Notes: a model not told the origin generated them from the sequence alone. A DNA stretch of 64,000 nt from an uncultured Clostridia bacterium (GCA_947089135.1 CAMUJF010000014.1:12090-76089); one strand, 5' to 3'; positions 53,053-62,379 are shown, numbered from the stretch's first letter. Translations and numbers: made by a program.

Positions 53053-53982
53053 CTACTTCTCCTCCTTAAATACAAGCTTCTGAATTATCGTCACCACAAC
53101 TATTATGAGGAACAGCACCACAGCCATTGCCGAGGCAAGCCCGACTTTCTGGAACTTGAACGCCGTTTCAGTGGTCTGAATAACGAACGTGCTTGAACCG
53201 ATACGTCCGCCTGTAATGATAAAGGGGATCTCGTAAACGCTGATAGCTCCCTTTACGGCGAGTATCATCTGCAAAAGGATTATAGGACGGATACTGGGTG
53301 CAATGATGTATTTGAACACCTGGAAACGGTTTGCTCCGTCAAGCTCAGCCGCTTCGTAAATATCCGGAGATACCGACTGGATAGCTCCGATAAACATTAC
53401 AAGATCGAAGCCTATATATCTCCATATGGAAACAAATACCAAACAAATATTTACCAGTCCCTCAGTAGAGAGAAACTTTATGGGTTCTCCGCCGAACAAA
53501 GCTATAATTGAGTTGAGAGTACCGTCAGTATTTGTAACGCCGTCGCCTTTCTGAAAAAATCTTCTGAAAATAAGAGCTACGGCAACAGTGTTTATCATGT
53601 AAGGAAAAAACAGTACACCCTTAAAAAAGTTAGAAAAACGTATTTTGGAACAGAGTATAGTCGCTAAAAACAGCGCAAGCGCAAGCTGTATAAACGAACC
53701 CGCGAGATAATACAGGCTGTTCTTGAACGCAGCAAAATACTCCGGAGTGGTAAACACCGTTTTGTAGTTTTTAAGACCTATAAACTTAACGTTTACACCG
53801 AACTGGTCGCGCTCCTCAAAGCTGTAGCCGATCATATTTGCGGCAGGTATATAGGTGAATATCACAAGCAGTACCGTAGGTATCAGCAAGAAAAGAAAAA
53901 CCGTAAGCATTTTATTCCAATATGATCTTCCGAATTTGTTGTTTCTTTCCAATCTGCCTGACATATTCAGATTTTTAGCCAT
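53053..53982 (-). CDS. sugar ABC transporter permease, MalF type
   Basis: Inner-membrane permease of 309 residues with six hydrophobic segments. The EAA-type loop is IYEAAELDGANRFQVFKYIIAP. It pairs with the MalG-type permease (1-nt gap) and a solute-binding lipoprotein 166 nt upstream, separated by two hairpins. With the GH130 phosphorylase and LacI regulator it suggests uptake of a beta-mannoside oligosaccharide (inference from context). Confidence 0.94.
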   Translation of the reverse strand: MAKNLNMSGRLERNNKFGRSYWNKMLTVFLFLLIPTVLLVIFTYIPAANMIGYSFEERDQFGVNVKFIGLKNYKTVFTTPEYFAAFKNSLYYLAGSFIQLALALFLATILCSKIRFSNFFKGVLFFPYMINTVAVALIFRRFFQKGDGVTNTDGTLNSIIALFGGEPIKFLSTEGLVNICLVFVSIWRYIGFDLVMFIGAIQSVSPDIYEAAELDGANRFQVFKYIIAPSIRPIILLQMILAVKGAISVYEIPFIITGGRIGSSTFVIQTTETAFKFQKVGLASAMAVVLFLIIVVVTIIQKLVFKEEK

Positions 53983-54023
53983 GTTATCACTTCTTTCATC
54001 AGACTGAAGTTATGCCTATGAGT

Positions 54024-54094
54024 TGCGGACGCACATTTGATATGCGTCCGCACTACATAAGGAGAAAAAGGTGGAGTACTCGGAGCGATCCGAG
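54024..54094 (-). repeat. two intercistronic hairpins between binding protein and permease
   Basis: 10-bp perfect stem TGCGGACGCA/TGCGTCCGCA (54024-54033/54043-54052) and 6-bp stem CTCGGA/TCCGAG (54079-54084/54089-54094). Such structures commonly raise the amount of binding-protein mRNA over permease mRNA. Confidence 0.75.
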
Positions 54095-54148
54095 CGTAAT
54101 ATGAAGAAATTTGAGAGAGAGTAATGGGCTTATCTTGATTTAACGGAA

Positions 54149-55564
54149 TCAGCCGAGAATTTCATCTCTGGTTGCATTCCATCTGCTGTTTACGTCAGCG
54201 CAAATATTGTCGTATTCTTCTCTGCCCTTGCCGTCGAAAGCAGCTTCAGCCATTCTGAACTTGAAGTTTGTGGAAGCGTCTCCCCAAGGATCAACCTCGG
54301 AAGCCTTTGAGATCTCATCGAATTTACCCATGAGGTTTTCGGGTGTGGGAGCTTCAACGAACAGCTCAACATTAAGCTCGTCAAAGGAAGAGAGAGTCTC
54401 AGGCATCGGAGCGCCCTTAAGACCGGAAATTTCGCCCTCGTTCTGTGCAAATCCGGAATCGGAGCAGAACCACTCAACATATGCCTTTGCAGCGTCGAGA
54501 TTTGCTGAATTCTTGTTTGCGCTCATCATATAGTCGTTGGAAGATACGGAGTAGATCTTTCCGTTAATGCTGTTGGGGAACGGCATATAACCAATGTCAG
54601 CAGGATCTGCGCCAACCTGTGTTGCAGCCTCCTGGAACTGGCTGATAGCCCATGAGCCCATTACCATTGTACCGATCTTGCCTTGTGCCATTGCAGGCTT
54701 ACAGCCTTCCCAGTCGGTAGTCATGGGGTCTTCCTCATGGAGAGTGGGATCGGCGTAAATATCGAACATTGTACCGTAAACAGCGTCGTAAGGGCTTCCT
54801 GCGGAGAACAGATCTTCCTTATCTGTGAGAAGCCTCTGATTGATGTACTCAGGGTCTCCGGAAGCGCCTACTACGAGGGACTGCCACTGAACGATAGTCC
54901 AACCCGCGTTATAGTTTGTGTAGTAAGGGATAGCGTCGGTATTGTCTCTGATCTTGCCGAGACACTCAATAAATTCCGCTGTTGTTTTGGGAAGCTCTGT
55001 AATACCCGCGTCAGCCCAAACCTTTTTATTGTAAAGGATACCCGAAGCGGTACCGCCTGTAGGAAGCGCATAAACCTGTCCGTCAACATTATAGTTGTGG
55101 AGCCAGTAGTACTTCTGCGAAAGCTCGTCGTAGCTGCCGAAAGAAGCAAAGAAGTTTGGCAGGTCAGCCTGCTTCAGAGCCTGAGGAGTCATAACAACGT
55201 CGCCATATGTGTCGGACTGCATCATTGTAGCAATATCATCCGCATAGTTTGTAAAGGACTGGTACTCTACCTTTACGTCGGGATAAATAGCGTTAAAGCC
55301 CTCTGTAAGCTTAGCCATTGTGCCGTCCTGATCGCGGTCTGTACGGTGGTGAAGAACCTTGATAGTACCGCTGAGTCCGGAAGCGGAACCTGTATCGCCT
55401 GCGCCGTCGTCAGCTGCGCCGCCGGTTGTATCGCCTGCCGCACTTGCGGTAGTGTCATCTGAAACGTCTCCGCCGTCATTTTCGCTCGTACAAGCAGTAA
55501 ATACAGTACCGGTCATTGCCAGAGCTGCGATCATAGCAGCCGCCTTTTTGAACTTTGTGTTCAT
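54149..55564 (-). CDS. sugar ABC transporter solute-binding lipoprotein
   Basis: Family 1 carbohydrate-binding protein of 471 residues from ATG 55564 (GGAGG 8 nt upstream). Lipoprotein signal ends in FTAC (Cys25), followed by an Asp/Gly/Ala linker to about 65. The rest is a two-lobe binding fold with LNAIYPDVKVEYQSF-like N-lobe entry (GFNAIYPDVKVEYQS), LPTGGTASGILYNKKVWADAG hinge region (in two parts) and a C-lobe with YMMSANKNSANLDAAKAYVE. Expected ligand: a mannooligosaccharide or related beta-mannoside, from the neighbouring GH130 gene. First gene of the operon, divergent from the LacI regulator. Confidence 0.94.
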   Translation of the reverse strand: MNTKFKKAAAMIAALAMTGTVFTACTSENDGGDVSDDTTASAAGDTTGGAADDGAGDTGSASGLSGTIKVLHHRTDRDQDGTMAKLTEGFNAIYPDVKVEYQSFTNYADDIATMMQSDTYGDVVMTPQALKQADLPNFFASFGSYDELSQKYYWLHNYNVDGQVYALPTGGTASGILYNKKVWADAGITELPKTTAEFIECLGKIRDNTDAIPYYTNYNAGWTIVQWQSLVVGASGDPEYINQRLLTDKEDLFSAGSPYDAVYGTMFDIYADPTLHEEDPMTTDWEGCKPAMAQGKIGTMVMGSWAISQFQEAATQVGADPADIGYMPFPNSINGKIYSVSSNDYMMSANKNSANLDAAKAYVEWFCSDSGFAQNEGEISGLKGAPMPETLSSFDELNVELFVEAPTPENLMGKFDEISKASEVDPWGDASTNFKFRMAEAAFDGKGREEYDNICADVNSRWNATRDEILG

Positions 55565-56151
55565 GAATAAAACCTCCAAATGTTTAATTTGACTTTTGCT
55601 TTTTTGCTTTTCGTTGATTAACGACTGTTTTTGTTAACAGTTTTTCCAAACTTACGTTGTAATTTAATTTTATTTTTTTTGCTCATAAAAGTCAATAGCA
55701 GTACGAAATAGCGGCATTTTTTACAGTATATTTTTGTTAGCTTTGTAAATACTGCACAAAAATATAAGTCGGCATTTTCTCAATTGTGCATATTTAATAG
55801 TTTCATTTCTTATTATTAAATAATTTTAGTATATTATTCAACTGTTTTAAAAATACTTTTATAAATTTAAATCGTTTTCGTTTTTTAGTTAATACTTAAT
55901 TAATATTTATATAATTAAATGTTAAGATTCGCAAATTAAATTAACTTAACAAACTAACTAACGTAAACCTTTAACTAAATAATGTTAGCTTAAATTTTGT
56001 TAAAAATTTAAGCTTAAAAAGTCTTGAAAATATCAAATATATATGTTAATATTCAATAAGAGGAAATTCTCACCGTCATTTAACTCAGACAAAGCTGATC
56101 ACATAGGCATGGATAATCTTACCTATATTATAATGAACGGAGGTCAAACGC
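55565..56151. promoter_or_regulatory. AT-rich divergent control region between binding protein and LacI regulator
   Basis: About 590 bp, strongly AT-rich, no ORF. Contains a perfect 10-bp inverted repeat GCTTAAATTT/AAATTTAAGC (55988-55997/56004-56013) just ahead of a plus-strand promoter TTGAAA (56024-56029), 17-nt spacer, TAATAT (56047-56052). TTACGTT (55652-55658) and AACGTAA (55960-55966) are CG-centred half sites of the type LacI-family proteins bind. Long AT tracts may bend the DNA. Confidence 0.6.
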
Positions 56152-57189
56152 ATGGGCAAAAAGGTTACAATGCGCGATATTGCCGAAAGGCTGGGAATAA
56201 GCGTTGTTTCGGTCTCAAAGGCTTTTTCCGGACAAAGCGGCGTCAGCAGCGAGCTGAGGCAGAAAATTATAAAAACCGCCGATATAATGGGATACCGCTA
56301 CGGAGAGGAAGCGTCAAAAAAGAAAAGTCACAGCGGAAATATAGGCGTTATTGTAGCCGAAAGGTATATGTCCGACAATTCGTTCTACTTTAAGTTTATC
56401 CGCGGGATATCGACAAAATTGCAGCAAAAGAAAAATTATGCTTTTTTCCACACACTTACCCCGTACGGCGAGGAAAAAGCCATAATTCCCGATATATTTA
56501 TACGCCAGAAAATTGACGGTATAATTATTCTCGGACAGGTCTCCGATAAATACATAAAAGCCGTCAGGAACACAAAAACCCCGGTGATATTTCTTGACTT
56601 CTATAACCAGCTTACTTCAGAATGCTGCGTTGTATGCAATAATTTCTACGCGAGCTATGAGATAACCAACTACCTTATAAACAACGGTCACCGAAGCATC
56701 GCCTTTGTAGGAAACATTCACTCCACCAGCAGCATTCAGGACAGATATCTCGGCTATGCTAAATCGCTTATCGAAAACAATATCCGCCTGAGCGACTATT
56801 TCCTGATAAGCGACCGCGACACCGAAACCGGAGAACTCATCCAGCCGCAGCTTCCCGTAGTAATGCCCACTGCCTTTGTCTGCAACTGCGATGAAGTGGC
56901 GGCTAAGCTTATTACCCAGCTTAACCGCAGCGGCTACCGCGTTCCCGAAGACATATCGGTAACAGGTTTTGATAATTCGGTCTACAGCAGTATCAGCACT
57001 CCAAATATTACCACCTTTGAAGTAAACACCGAACAAATGGCTTCTATAGCCGTGGACGAGCTTTTGTCAAAAATAAAAACTCCTAACAAGGAGACGGGAA
57101 TGATACAGGTCAAAGGAAAAATAGTCTATAAGGACTCCGTCGCTTCGCTTAACTATGCCTCCGCGGAGTCCTCTGCCGAAGCAAAGTAA
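56152..57189 (+). CDS. LacI-family transcriptional regulator
   Basis: Sugar-responsive repressor of 345 residues. The N-terminal helix-turn-helix and hinge helix are TMRDIAERLGISVVSVSKAF and SGVSSELRQKIIKTADIMGY. The effector domain (about 60-335) has the periplasmic-binding-protein fold, with DFYNQLTSECCVVCNNFYAS and the ISVTGFDNSVYSSISTPNIT segment near the end. Divergent from the binding-protein/permease/GH130 operon, which it probably represses in the absence of its inducing sugar. Strong terminator follows. Confidence 0.95.
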   Translation: MGKKVTMRDIAERLGISVVSVSKAFSGQSGVSSELRQKIIKTADIMGYRYGEEASKKKSHSGNIGVIVAERYMSDNSFYFKFIRGISTKLQQKKNYAFFHTLTPYGEEKAIIPDIFIRQKIDGIIILGQVSDKYIKAVRNTKTPVIFLDFYNQLTSECCVVCNNFYASYEITNYLINNGHRSIAFVGNIHSTSSIQDRYLGYAKSLIENNIRLSDYFLISDRDTETGELIQPQLPVVMPTAFVCNCDEVAAKLITQLNRSGYRVPEDISVTGFDNSVYSSISTPNITTFEVNTEQMASIAVDELLSKIKTPNKETGMIQVKGKIVYKDSVASLNYASAESSAEAK

Positions 57190-57200
57190 AGCATAATGAA

Positions 57201-57245
57201 AATGCCCGAACGTCTGCATCAAGCGACGTTCGGGCATTATTTTTT
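57201..57245 (+). terminator. terminator of the LacI gene
   Basis: Perfect 14-bp stem (57201-57214 with 57225-57238), 10-nt loop, then ATTTTTTT. Confidence 0.93.
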
Positions 57246-57338
57246 TCCATAATACCCCACCAAATTTTGTGTAAAACCGAATAAAGCGCTTCCGATCAAA
57301 CAAGACTTAGAGTAAGGGAAAAAAGGAAGTGCCCATTG

Positions 57339-57360
57339 CCATAAATTAAAATTATATCCG
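57339..57360 (+). repeat. 22-bp direct repeat, copy 1
   Basis: CCATAAATTAAAATTATATC plus CG; identical to 57976-57997. The two copies flank the acetyltransferase gene 57412-57933. Confidence 0.9.
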
Positions 57361-57411
57361 TTATTTATAAAAATCTCCGTGTTTTATTTGTAATTTGACG
57401 CAGACAAAAAA

Positions 57412-57933
57412 TTACAGTTCAATTGAATAGCGGTTGCTCCAAATCCCGCTTTCAAAAAATTCCTCCGTCAGTACGCCGCCGTTTTTTAGAATGGTATTTT
57501 GCGCGAAGTAATTGTTCTTGCGGGTGCATATCTCTACCCTGTCAAAACCCATTTCGCGGCATTTTTCCAGAGCAAGCCTCAGCATAATTGTGCCGTAGCT
57601 TCTTCCTCTGTTCCAAGGAGCAATTCCTGCGTGAAGATGTCCGCAGTAAGTGTTGGCATGGTTTATCTCAATACCGCCGAGTATTTCCCCCGAACCGTTC
57701 ATCAGAAAATAAAGCGTACAGGGAACGCCTGTTGACAGCATACTGCCGGTCGTGCGGTCGTCCTCGCAGCAGGCAAGCCATTCGTCATAGGTAAGGTCGC
57801 GCTTTTTATTGTCGCTGTATCTGCCAAGCAAGGACGGTTTTATATCATCCAAAGTCTTTTCCCAACGGCTTATCATTTCAGTGTAGGCTTTTTCGTGAGA
57901 CTTGTCGGGAATTTCCAAATGTAAATTTTCCAC
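57412..57933 (-). CDS. GNAT acetyltransferase
   Basis: GNAT-family acetyltransferase of 173 residues: LHLEIPDKSHEKAYTEMISRW at the start (in part), a strand IGGIEINHAN-type pattern (ILGGIEINHANTYCGHLHAG), RGRSYGTIMLRLALEKCREM as the acetyl-CoA loop and helix, and NTILKNGGVL near the end. This pattern fits small-molecule GNAT enzymes; substrate unknown. It lies alone between LacI and the leu operon, framed by a 22-bp perfect direct repeat, which suggests it arrived as a discrete insertion (inference). Confidence 0.82.
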   Translation of the reverse strand: MENLHLEIPDKSHEKAYTEMISRWEKTLDDIKPSLLGRYSDNKKRDLTYDEWLACCEDDRTTGSMLSTGVPCTLYFLMNGSGEILGGIEINHANTYCGHLHAGIAPWNRGRSYGTIMLRLALEKCREMGFDRVEICTRKNNYFAQNTILKNGGVLTEEFFESGIWSNRYSIEL

Positions 57934-57975
57934 AGTATCACCTTAATCTCAATTTCTCAAAAATATTCTGTTCTT

Positions 57976-57997
57976 CCATAAATTAAAATTATATCCG
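57976..57997 (+). repeat. 22-bp direct repeat, copy 2
   Basis: Second perfect copy, 615 bp after copy 1, lying 18 nt upstream of the leuC promoter. Confidence 0.9.
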
Positions 57998-58014
57998 ATA
58001 TTCATATTATATAT

Positions 58015-58043
58015 TTGAATTATATCATATTTTGTGGTATAAT
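58015..58043 (+). promoter_or_regulatory. promoter of the leu operon
   Basis: TTGAAT (58015-58020), 17-nt spacer, TATAAT (58038-58043); the leader to leuC is under 50 nt, too short for a T-box. Confidence 0.85.
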
Positions 58044-58091
58044 TCAAGTATAAGTTATTAATTTTATCATACTGAAAGGAATGATTTTGCT

Positions 58092-59354
58092 ATGGCAATG
58101 ACAATGACCCAGAAAATTCTTGCCGCTCACGCAGGTCTTGATAAAGTCGAGGCTGGTCAGCTTATCAGATGCAAACTGGACATGGTGCTCGGCAACGACG
58201 TTACTACCCCCGTTGCTATCAACGAATTTGAAAAAGCAGGTTTTTCGGGAGTTTTCAACACCGAAAAAATTTCTATGGTAATGGATCACTTTACCCCCAA
58301 CAAGGATATCAAATCAGCAGCGCACACAAAGCAGTGCCGCGATTTTGCAGGAAAAATGAAGATAAAGAACTACTTTGACGTTGGCGACATGGGTATTGAA
58401 CACGCCCTGCTCCCTGAAAAAGGACTTGTCGCGTCGGGCGAGTGTATTATCGGCGCGGACAGCCACACCTGTACATACGGCGCATTGGGAGCATTCTCCA
58501 CAGGCGTTGGTTCTACCGATATGGCGGCGGGTATGGCTACGGGCGAAGCGTGGTTTAAAGTGCCGTCCGCTATCAAATTCAATCTTACCGGCAAGCTCAA
58601 TAAATATGTTATGGGCAAGGACGTTATTCTCCATATAATTGGTATGATAGGCGTTGACGGCGCGCTTTACAAATCTATGGAATTTTCCGGCGAAGGACTG
58701 AAAAACCTTTCCATGGACGACCGTCTTTCAATGGCAAACATGGCTATTGAGGCGGGCGCAAAGAACGGTATTTTCGCAGTTGACGAGGTAACAAGGGCTT
58801 ATCAGGCTGACAAGGTAAACCGCGAGTACACCGTTTACGAGGCTGACCCTGACGCTCAATACGACGCGGTTTACGATATTGACCTTTCAACTATAAAGCC
58901 TACCGTTGCGTTCCCTCACCTGCCCGAAAATACAAAGACTATCGACGAGGTTGGCGAGGTAAAGATAGATCAGGTTGTTATCGGTTCTTGCACAAACGGA
59001 AGAATGGAAGACCTTGAAATGGCTGCGGAGATCATCAAGGACAAAAAGGTACACGATGGCGTGCGCTGCATTGTTATCCCTGCCACACAGAAAATTTATC
59101 TTGAAGCTATGAAAAAGGGATTGCTTGAAATTTTCATAAACGCGGGCTGCGCTGTTTCAACTCCTACCTGCGGTCCATGTCTCGGCGGACACATGGGTAT
59201 CCTTGCCAAGGGCGAGAGAGCCGTCGCTACCACAAACAGAAATTTTGTGGGACGTATGGGTCACCCCGAGTCGGAAGTATACCTCGCCTCCCCTGCTGTT
59301 GCGGCGGCTTCCGCGGTAACAGGCAAAATAAGCAGTCCCGAAGAAGTTATGTGA
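58092..59354 (+). CDS. leuC: 3-isopropylmalate dehydratase large subunit LeuC
   Basis: With LeuD, isomerises 2-isopropylmalate to 3-isopropylmalate in leucine synthesis. The 420-residue protein is the short (prokaryotic/archaeal-type) LeuC. The three cysteines of the 4Fe-4S cluster are Cys300 (VIGSCTNGR), Cys360 and Cys363 ([10 protein letters not shown]). [23 protein letters not shown] is the other signature (shown in part). First gene of leuC-leuD-(kinase-like)-leuB, with a near-consensus promoter directly upstream. Confidence 0.97.
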   Translation: MAMTMTQKILAAHAGLDKVEAGQLIRCKLDMVLGNDVTTPVAINEFEKAGFSGVFNTEKISMVMDHFTPNKDIKSAAHTKQCRDFAGKMKIKNYFDVGDMGIEHALLPEKGLVASGECIIGADSHTCTYGALGAFSTGVGSTDMAAGMATGEAWFKVPSAIKFNLTGKLNKYVMGKDVILHIIGMIGVDGALYKSMEFSGEGLKNLSMDDRLSMANMAIEAGAKNGIFAVDEVTRAYQADKVNREYTVYEADPDAQYDAVYDIDLSTIKPTVAFPHLPENTKTIDEVGEVKIDQVVIGSCTNGRMEDLEMAAEIIKDKKVHDGVRCIVIPATQKIYLEAMKKGLLEIFINAGCAVSTPTCGPCLGGHMGILAKGERAVATTNRNFVGRMGHPESEVYLASPAVAAASAVTGKISSPEEVM

Positions 59355-59365
59355 GAATAGGAGAA

Positions 59366-59486
59366 AGCTTGAAAATCAAAGATTTTCAAGCTGCGAGTTT
59401 TGCTTTTCGGACTTCGTCCGAAATTTGCTTCACAAACCACAAAACATCGTTAGAAAGGAGGACACATTTTCCCTGTCGGGAAAATG
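59366..59486 (+). repeat. leuC-leuD spacer with three hairpins, one covering the leuD initiation region
   Basis: 12-bp stem with loop AAA (59366-59377/59381-59392), 8-bp stem with loop TTC (59405-59412/59416-59423), and 9-bp stem with loop TGTC (59465-59473/59478-59486). The last lies between the AAAGGAGG ribosome site (59454-59461) and the leuD ATG at 59499. Confidence 0.85.
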
Positions 59487-59498
59487 GTCAATAAAATT

Positions 59499-59981
59499 AT
59501 GAAAGCATTCGGTAAAGTACACAAATACGGCGATAACGTTGATACGGACGTTATCATTCCCGCAAGATACCTTAACTCCGCCGACCCCAAGGAGCTTGCT
59601 CAGCACTGCATGGAGGACATCGACAAGAATTTCGTGAACAACGTCAAAGAGGGCGACATTATGGTTGCGGTACAGAATTTCGGCTGCGGCTCGTCCCGTG
59701 AGCACGCTCCGCTGTCCATTAAGGCAAGTGGTATTTCCTGCGTTATCGCTTCAACATTTGCGAGAATTTTTTACAGAAACGCAATAAATATCGGTCTTCC
59801 CATTCTGGAATGTGCCGAAGCTGCCGAGAACATCGAAAACGGTGACGAGGTCGAGGTTGATTTCGACACGGGCGTTATCACCAACAAAACCAAAAATCAG
59901 ACCTATCAGGCGCAGCCTTTCCCCGACTTTATGAAAGATATTATCAACGCGGGCGGACTTTTGAAGTCGCTGAAAAAGTGA
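59499..59981 (+). CDS. leuD: 3-isopropylmalate dehydratase small subunit LeuD
   Basis: Swivel-domain partner of LeuC, 160 residues from ATG 59499. Motifs: [33 protein letters not shown] and [23 protein letters not shown] (each in part). Family proteins begin MKAxGKV, which supports 59499 over the in-frame ATG at 59484, which lies within a hairpin arm. The ribosome site is 37 nt from 59499 in linear distance but about 15 nt if the intervening hairpin folds, so translation could be structure-dependent. Confidence 0.95.
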   Translation: MKAFGKVHKYGDNVDTDVIIPARYLNSADPKELAQHCMEDIDKNFVNNVKEGDIMVAVQNFGCGSSREHAPLSIKASGISCVIASTFARIFYRNAINIGLPILECAEAAENIENGDEVEVDFDTGVITNKTKNQTYQAQPFPDFMKDIINAGGLLKSLKK

Positions 59982-60010
59982 TGTTAAATTGTAATTCAAA
60001 GGAGCAGACT

Positions 60011-60541
60011 ATGAAAATAATAGCGTTCGGAGCTGTGACGGCGGGCGGAAAAACAACAGTTGTAAACGCAATTAAAAAGCGGCTGCCAAGAACGGCGTCG
60101 CTTCACTTTGATGACTACTCATTTGAGGGAGAAGTCGAAGACTTTTCCAAATGGATATCGGATGGTGCAGATGTGCACGTATGGGACTTATCTCCGTTAA
60201 AATCGGATATTGAAAGGATAATCCATTGCGGCGAATATGACTATCTGCTGCTGGACTATCCGTTTGCGTACCAACATCAAACGATCAAGGACTATTTGGA
60301 TTGCTGCATATTTATTGATACACCGTTAGATATAGCAATGGCTCGAAGAGTTCTCAGAGATATGAAAGAAGCTTCGGCAGATGAAATTCGCAATGAGATG
60401 GAAACATATTTGAAATATGCAAGAGCTGCTTATGTTCAAATGTCGGAAAATCCAACTTCCGATTATGATTATGTGATCGACGGTGCAAAGGAACTTGAGG
60501 ACATCATCAATGAAGCTATGGAGATAGTTTTAAGATGCTAA
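60011..60541 (+). CDS. P-loop kinase-like protein (uridine kinase-like)
   Basis: Cytoplasmic P-loop NTPase of 176 residues from ATG 60011 (AAGGAG upstream). Walker A is FGAVTAGGKTTVVNAI (residues 6-21). SLHFDDYSFEGEVEDFSKW resembles the substrate region of uridine kinase-like enzymes, LLLDYPFAY is the Walker-B-like strand, and CIFIDTPLDIAMARRVLRDM is the lid/adenine region. Likely phosphorylates a nucleoside or small metabolite; the substrate is not known. It sits between leuD and leuB and is probably co-transcribed with them, although no leucine-pathway role is evident. Confidence 0.8.
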   Translation: MKIIAFGAVTAGGKTTVVNAIKKRLPRTASLHFDDYSFEGEVEDFSKWISDGADVHVWDLSPLKSDIERIIHCGEYDYLLLDYPFAYQHQTIKDYLDCCIFIDTPLDIAMARRVLRDMKEASADEIRNEMETYLKYARAAYVQMSENPTSDYDYVIDGAKELEDIINEAMEIVLRC

Positions 60542-60575
60542 ATTCAAATTTAAAGCATAAAAAGGAGTAATTGAA

Positions 60576-61655
60576 ATGAACAAAAATATTGCCGTTATCA
60601 AAGGCGACGGAATAGGTCCCGAGATAGTAAACGAGACTATTAAGGTCATGAACAAGGCGGGTGAAAAATTCGGTCACACTTTTAATTTTACTGACGTTCT
60701 TATGGGCGGCTGCGCTATTGATGCGACAGGAGTACCACTTCCTCAGGAAACTATTGATATATGTCTCAAATCGGACAGCGTTTTGCTTGGCGCAGTCGGC
60801 GGTCCCAAGTGGGACACACTCCCCGGAAATCTCCGTCCCGAAGCAGGTCTGCTCGGTATCAGAGGAGCTTTGAAGCTGTTCGCGAATATCCGTCCCGCAA
60901 AGCTGCTCGCTCCCCTTGCGTCGGCTTGTCCTCTGAAAAAGGAAATTACCGACTCGGGTCTTGACCTTGTTATCGTCCGCGAGCTTATCGGCGGCGCGTA
61001 CTTCGGCGAGAGAAAAACCTATACCGATGAAAAGGGCGTTAAGCACGCAAGCGACTCAATGACTTACGCAGATTACGAGGTGGAGAGAATTTGCCGCGTT
61101 GCTTTCGATATGGCAAAGAAACGCCGCAGCAAGGTACATTCCGTTGACAAGGCGAACGTTCTGGACTCCTCCCGTCTGTGGAGAGAAATTTCTCACAAGG
61201 TAGCAGCCGAGTACCCCGACGTTGAATTTAACGATATTCTTGTTGACAACTGCGCAATGCAGCTTGTGAGAAATCCGGGACAGTTCGACGTACTTGTTAC
61301 CGAGAACCTTTTCGGCGATATTCTTTCCGACGAGGCTTCCATGATAACAGGCTCGCTGGGAATGATTCCCTCCGCGTCGCTTGGCGAGACCTCCCTTGGT
61401 TTGTACGAACCTATCCACGGCTCTGCTCCCGACATTGCGGGACAGAACAAGGCTAATCCTATTGCCACTATCCTTTCGGCGGCAATGATGTTCCGCTACT
61501 CCTTCGATATGGCTGCCGAGGCGGACTCTGTTGAAAATGCTGTGAACGCCGCTCTTGAAGAGGGATACCGCACTGCCGACATCATGTCCGACGCTGCGGG
61601 TCTGAAGAGCGTTTCATGCTCCGAAATGGGAGATATTATTGCTGCTAAAATATAA
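60576..61655 (+). CDS. leuB: 3-isopropylmalate dehydrogenase LeuB
   Basis: NAD-dependent oxidative decarboxylation of 3-isopropylmalate to 2-oxoisocaproate. The 359-residue protein has IAVIKGDGIGPEIV at the N-terminus, LLGAVGGPKWD, the substrate-binding Arg region LVIVRELIGGAYFG, KANVLDSSRLWRE, the metal-site Asp segment VTENLFGDILSDEASM and the NAD signature YEPIHGSAPDIAGQNKANP (in part). AAAGGAG ribosome site. Last gene of the operon; a strong terminator lies about 100 nt downstream. Confidence 0.97.
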   Translation: MNKNIAVIKGDGIGPEIVNETIKVMNKAGEKFGHTFNFTDVLMGGCAIDATGVPLPQETIDICLKSDSVLLGAVGGPKWDTLPGNLRPEAGLLGIRGALKLFANIRPAKLLAPLASACPLKKEITDSGLDLVIVRELIGGAYFGERKTYTDEKGVKHASDSMTYADYEVERICRVAFDMAKKRRSKVHSVDKANVLDSSRLWREISHKVAAEYPDVEFNDILVDNCAMQLVRNPGQFDVLVTENLFGDILSDEASMITGSLGMIPSASLGETSLGLYEPIHGSAPDIAGQNKANPIATILSAAMMFRYSFDMAAEADSVENAVNAALEEGYRTADIMSDAAGLKSVSCSEMGDIIAAKI

Positions 61656-61753
61656 AATAACGGAAACTATTTTTATTATGCGGAGTAAAGTGCAACGCTC
61701 CGTTTTGTGCGTACATCAGCAAAAATCACCGTATTATCTAAAATAATATTATG

Positions 61754-61797
61754 AACCAAGCTGATTCTGAAACTTCATCGGAATCAGCTTGGTTTTT
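61754..61797 (+). terminator. terminator of the leu operon
   Basis: Perfect 14-bp stem (61754-61767 with 61781-61794), 13-nt loop, then TTTAG following GGTT. Confidence 0.9.
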
Positions 61798-61949
61798 AGC
61801 AGGGTATGCCGGATACTGATTTTGCAAATATAGTTGGCAGCGGTATAAAGCCTGCGGTTTACCGATAAAATGGTTCGGTATAAGACAAGTTTTGACGGAC
61901 ATATATCTTTTTCGTGAGCAGTATAAATAAGCTGCAAAGGAGCCGTTAT

Positions 61950-62192
61950 ATGGGAAAGCTTTCTATAAAAAGTTTTTTGATCCGTTCTGACGATGAAGCT
62001 GATATGTCTGATATTGCCGACAGAATAAGCGATATTCACATTGATATCATAGAACGCAGACTAAGGTCGTCAGGCTTGTCCGCAAAGCAGCAAATTGAAA
62101 TTATTGTCAAGATAGTGCAAAAATTAAAACCGCTCGTAATTGCTGAGAAAGCACAAGATATACAGACCGATTCGTATAAACCGAATTTATAG
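61950..62192 (+). CDS. small hypothetical protein
   Basis: Protein of 80 residues from ATG 61950, with AAGGAG 8 nt upstream. Helical and charged (DDEADMSDIADRISDIHIDI, QQIEIIVKIVQKLKPLVIAE), no cysteine, no membrane segment. No family recognised. It stands alone after the leu terminator. Confidence 0.65.
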   Translation: MGKLSIKSFLIRSDDEADMSDIADRISDIHIDIIERRLRSSGLSAKQQIEIIVKIVQKLKPLVIAEKAQDIQTDSYKPNL

Positions 62193-62379
62193 GCGATAGG
62201 TGAACGGTCTCCCATCCGGTATTATTAAAACGTATCATTTGTTTCGAGGGCGAGAAGATGCCGTCCACGTAAAAATATTTTTATGTATTGCTGTAAATTG
62301 CATCGTCCTATAAAAAATAAAAAGAATAATACCGTAAATCTGCGGAAATATATAAATATAATATTTAAGGAGGTACGGT

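Noticed and set aside
57934..58091. T-box or leucine attenuator upstream of leuC
   Set aside because: Only about 48 nt lie between the -10 element and the start codon; no T-box sequence or leucine-rich leader peptide.
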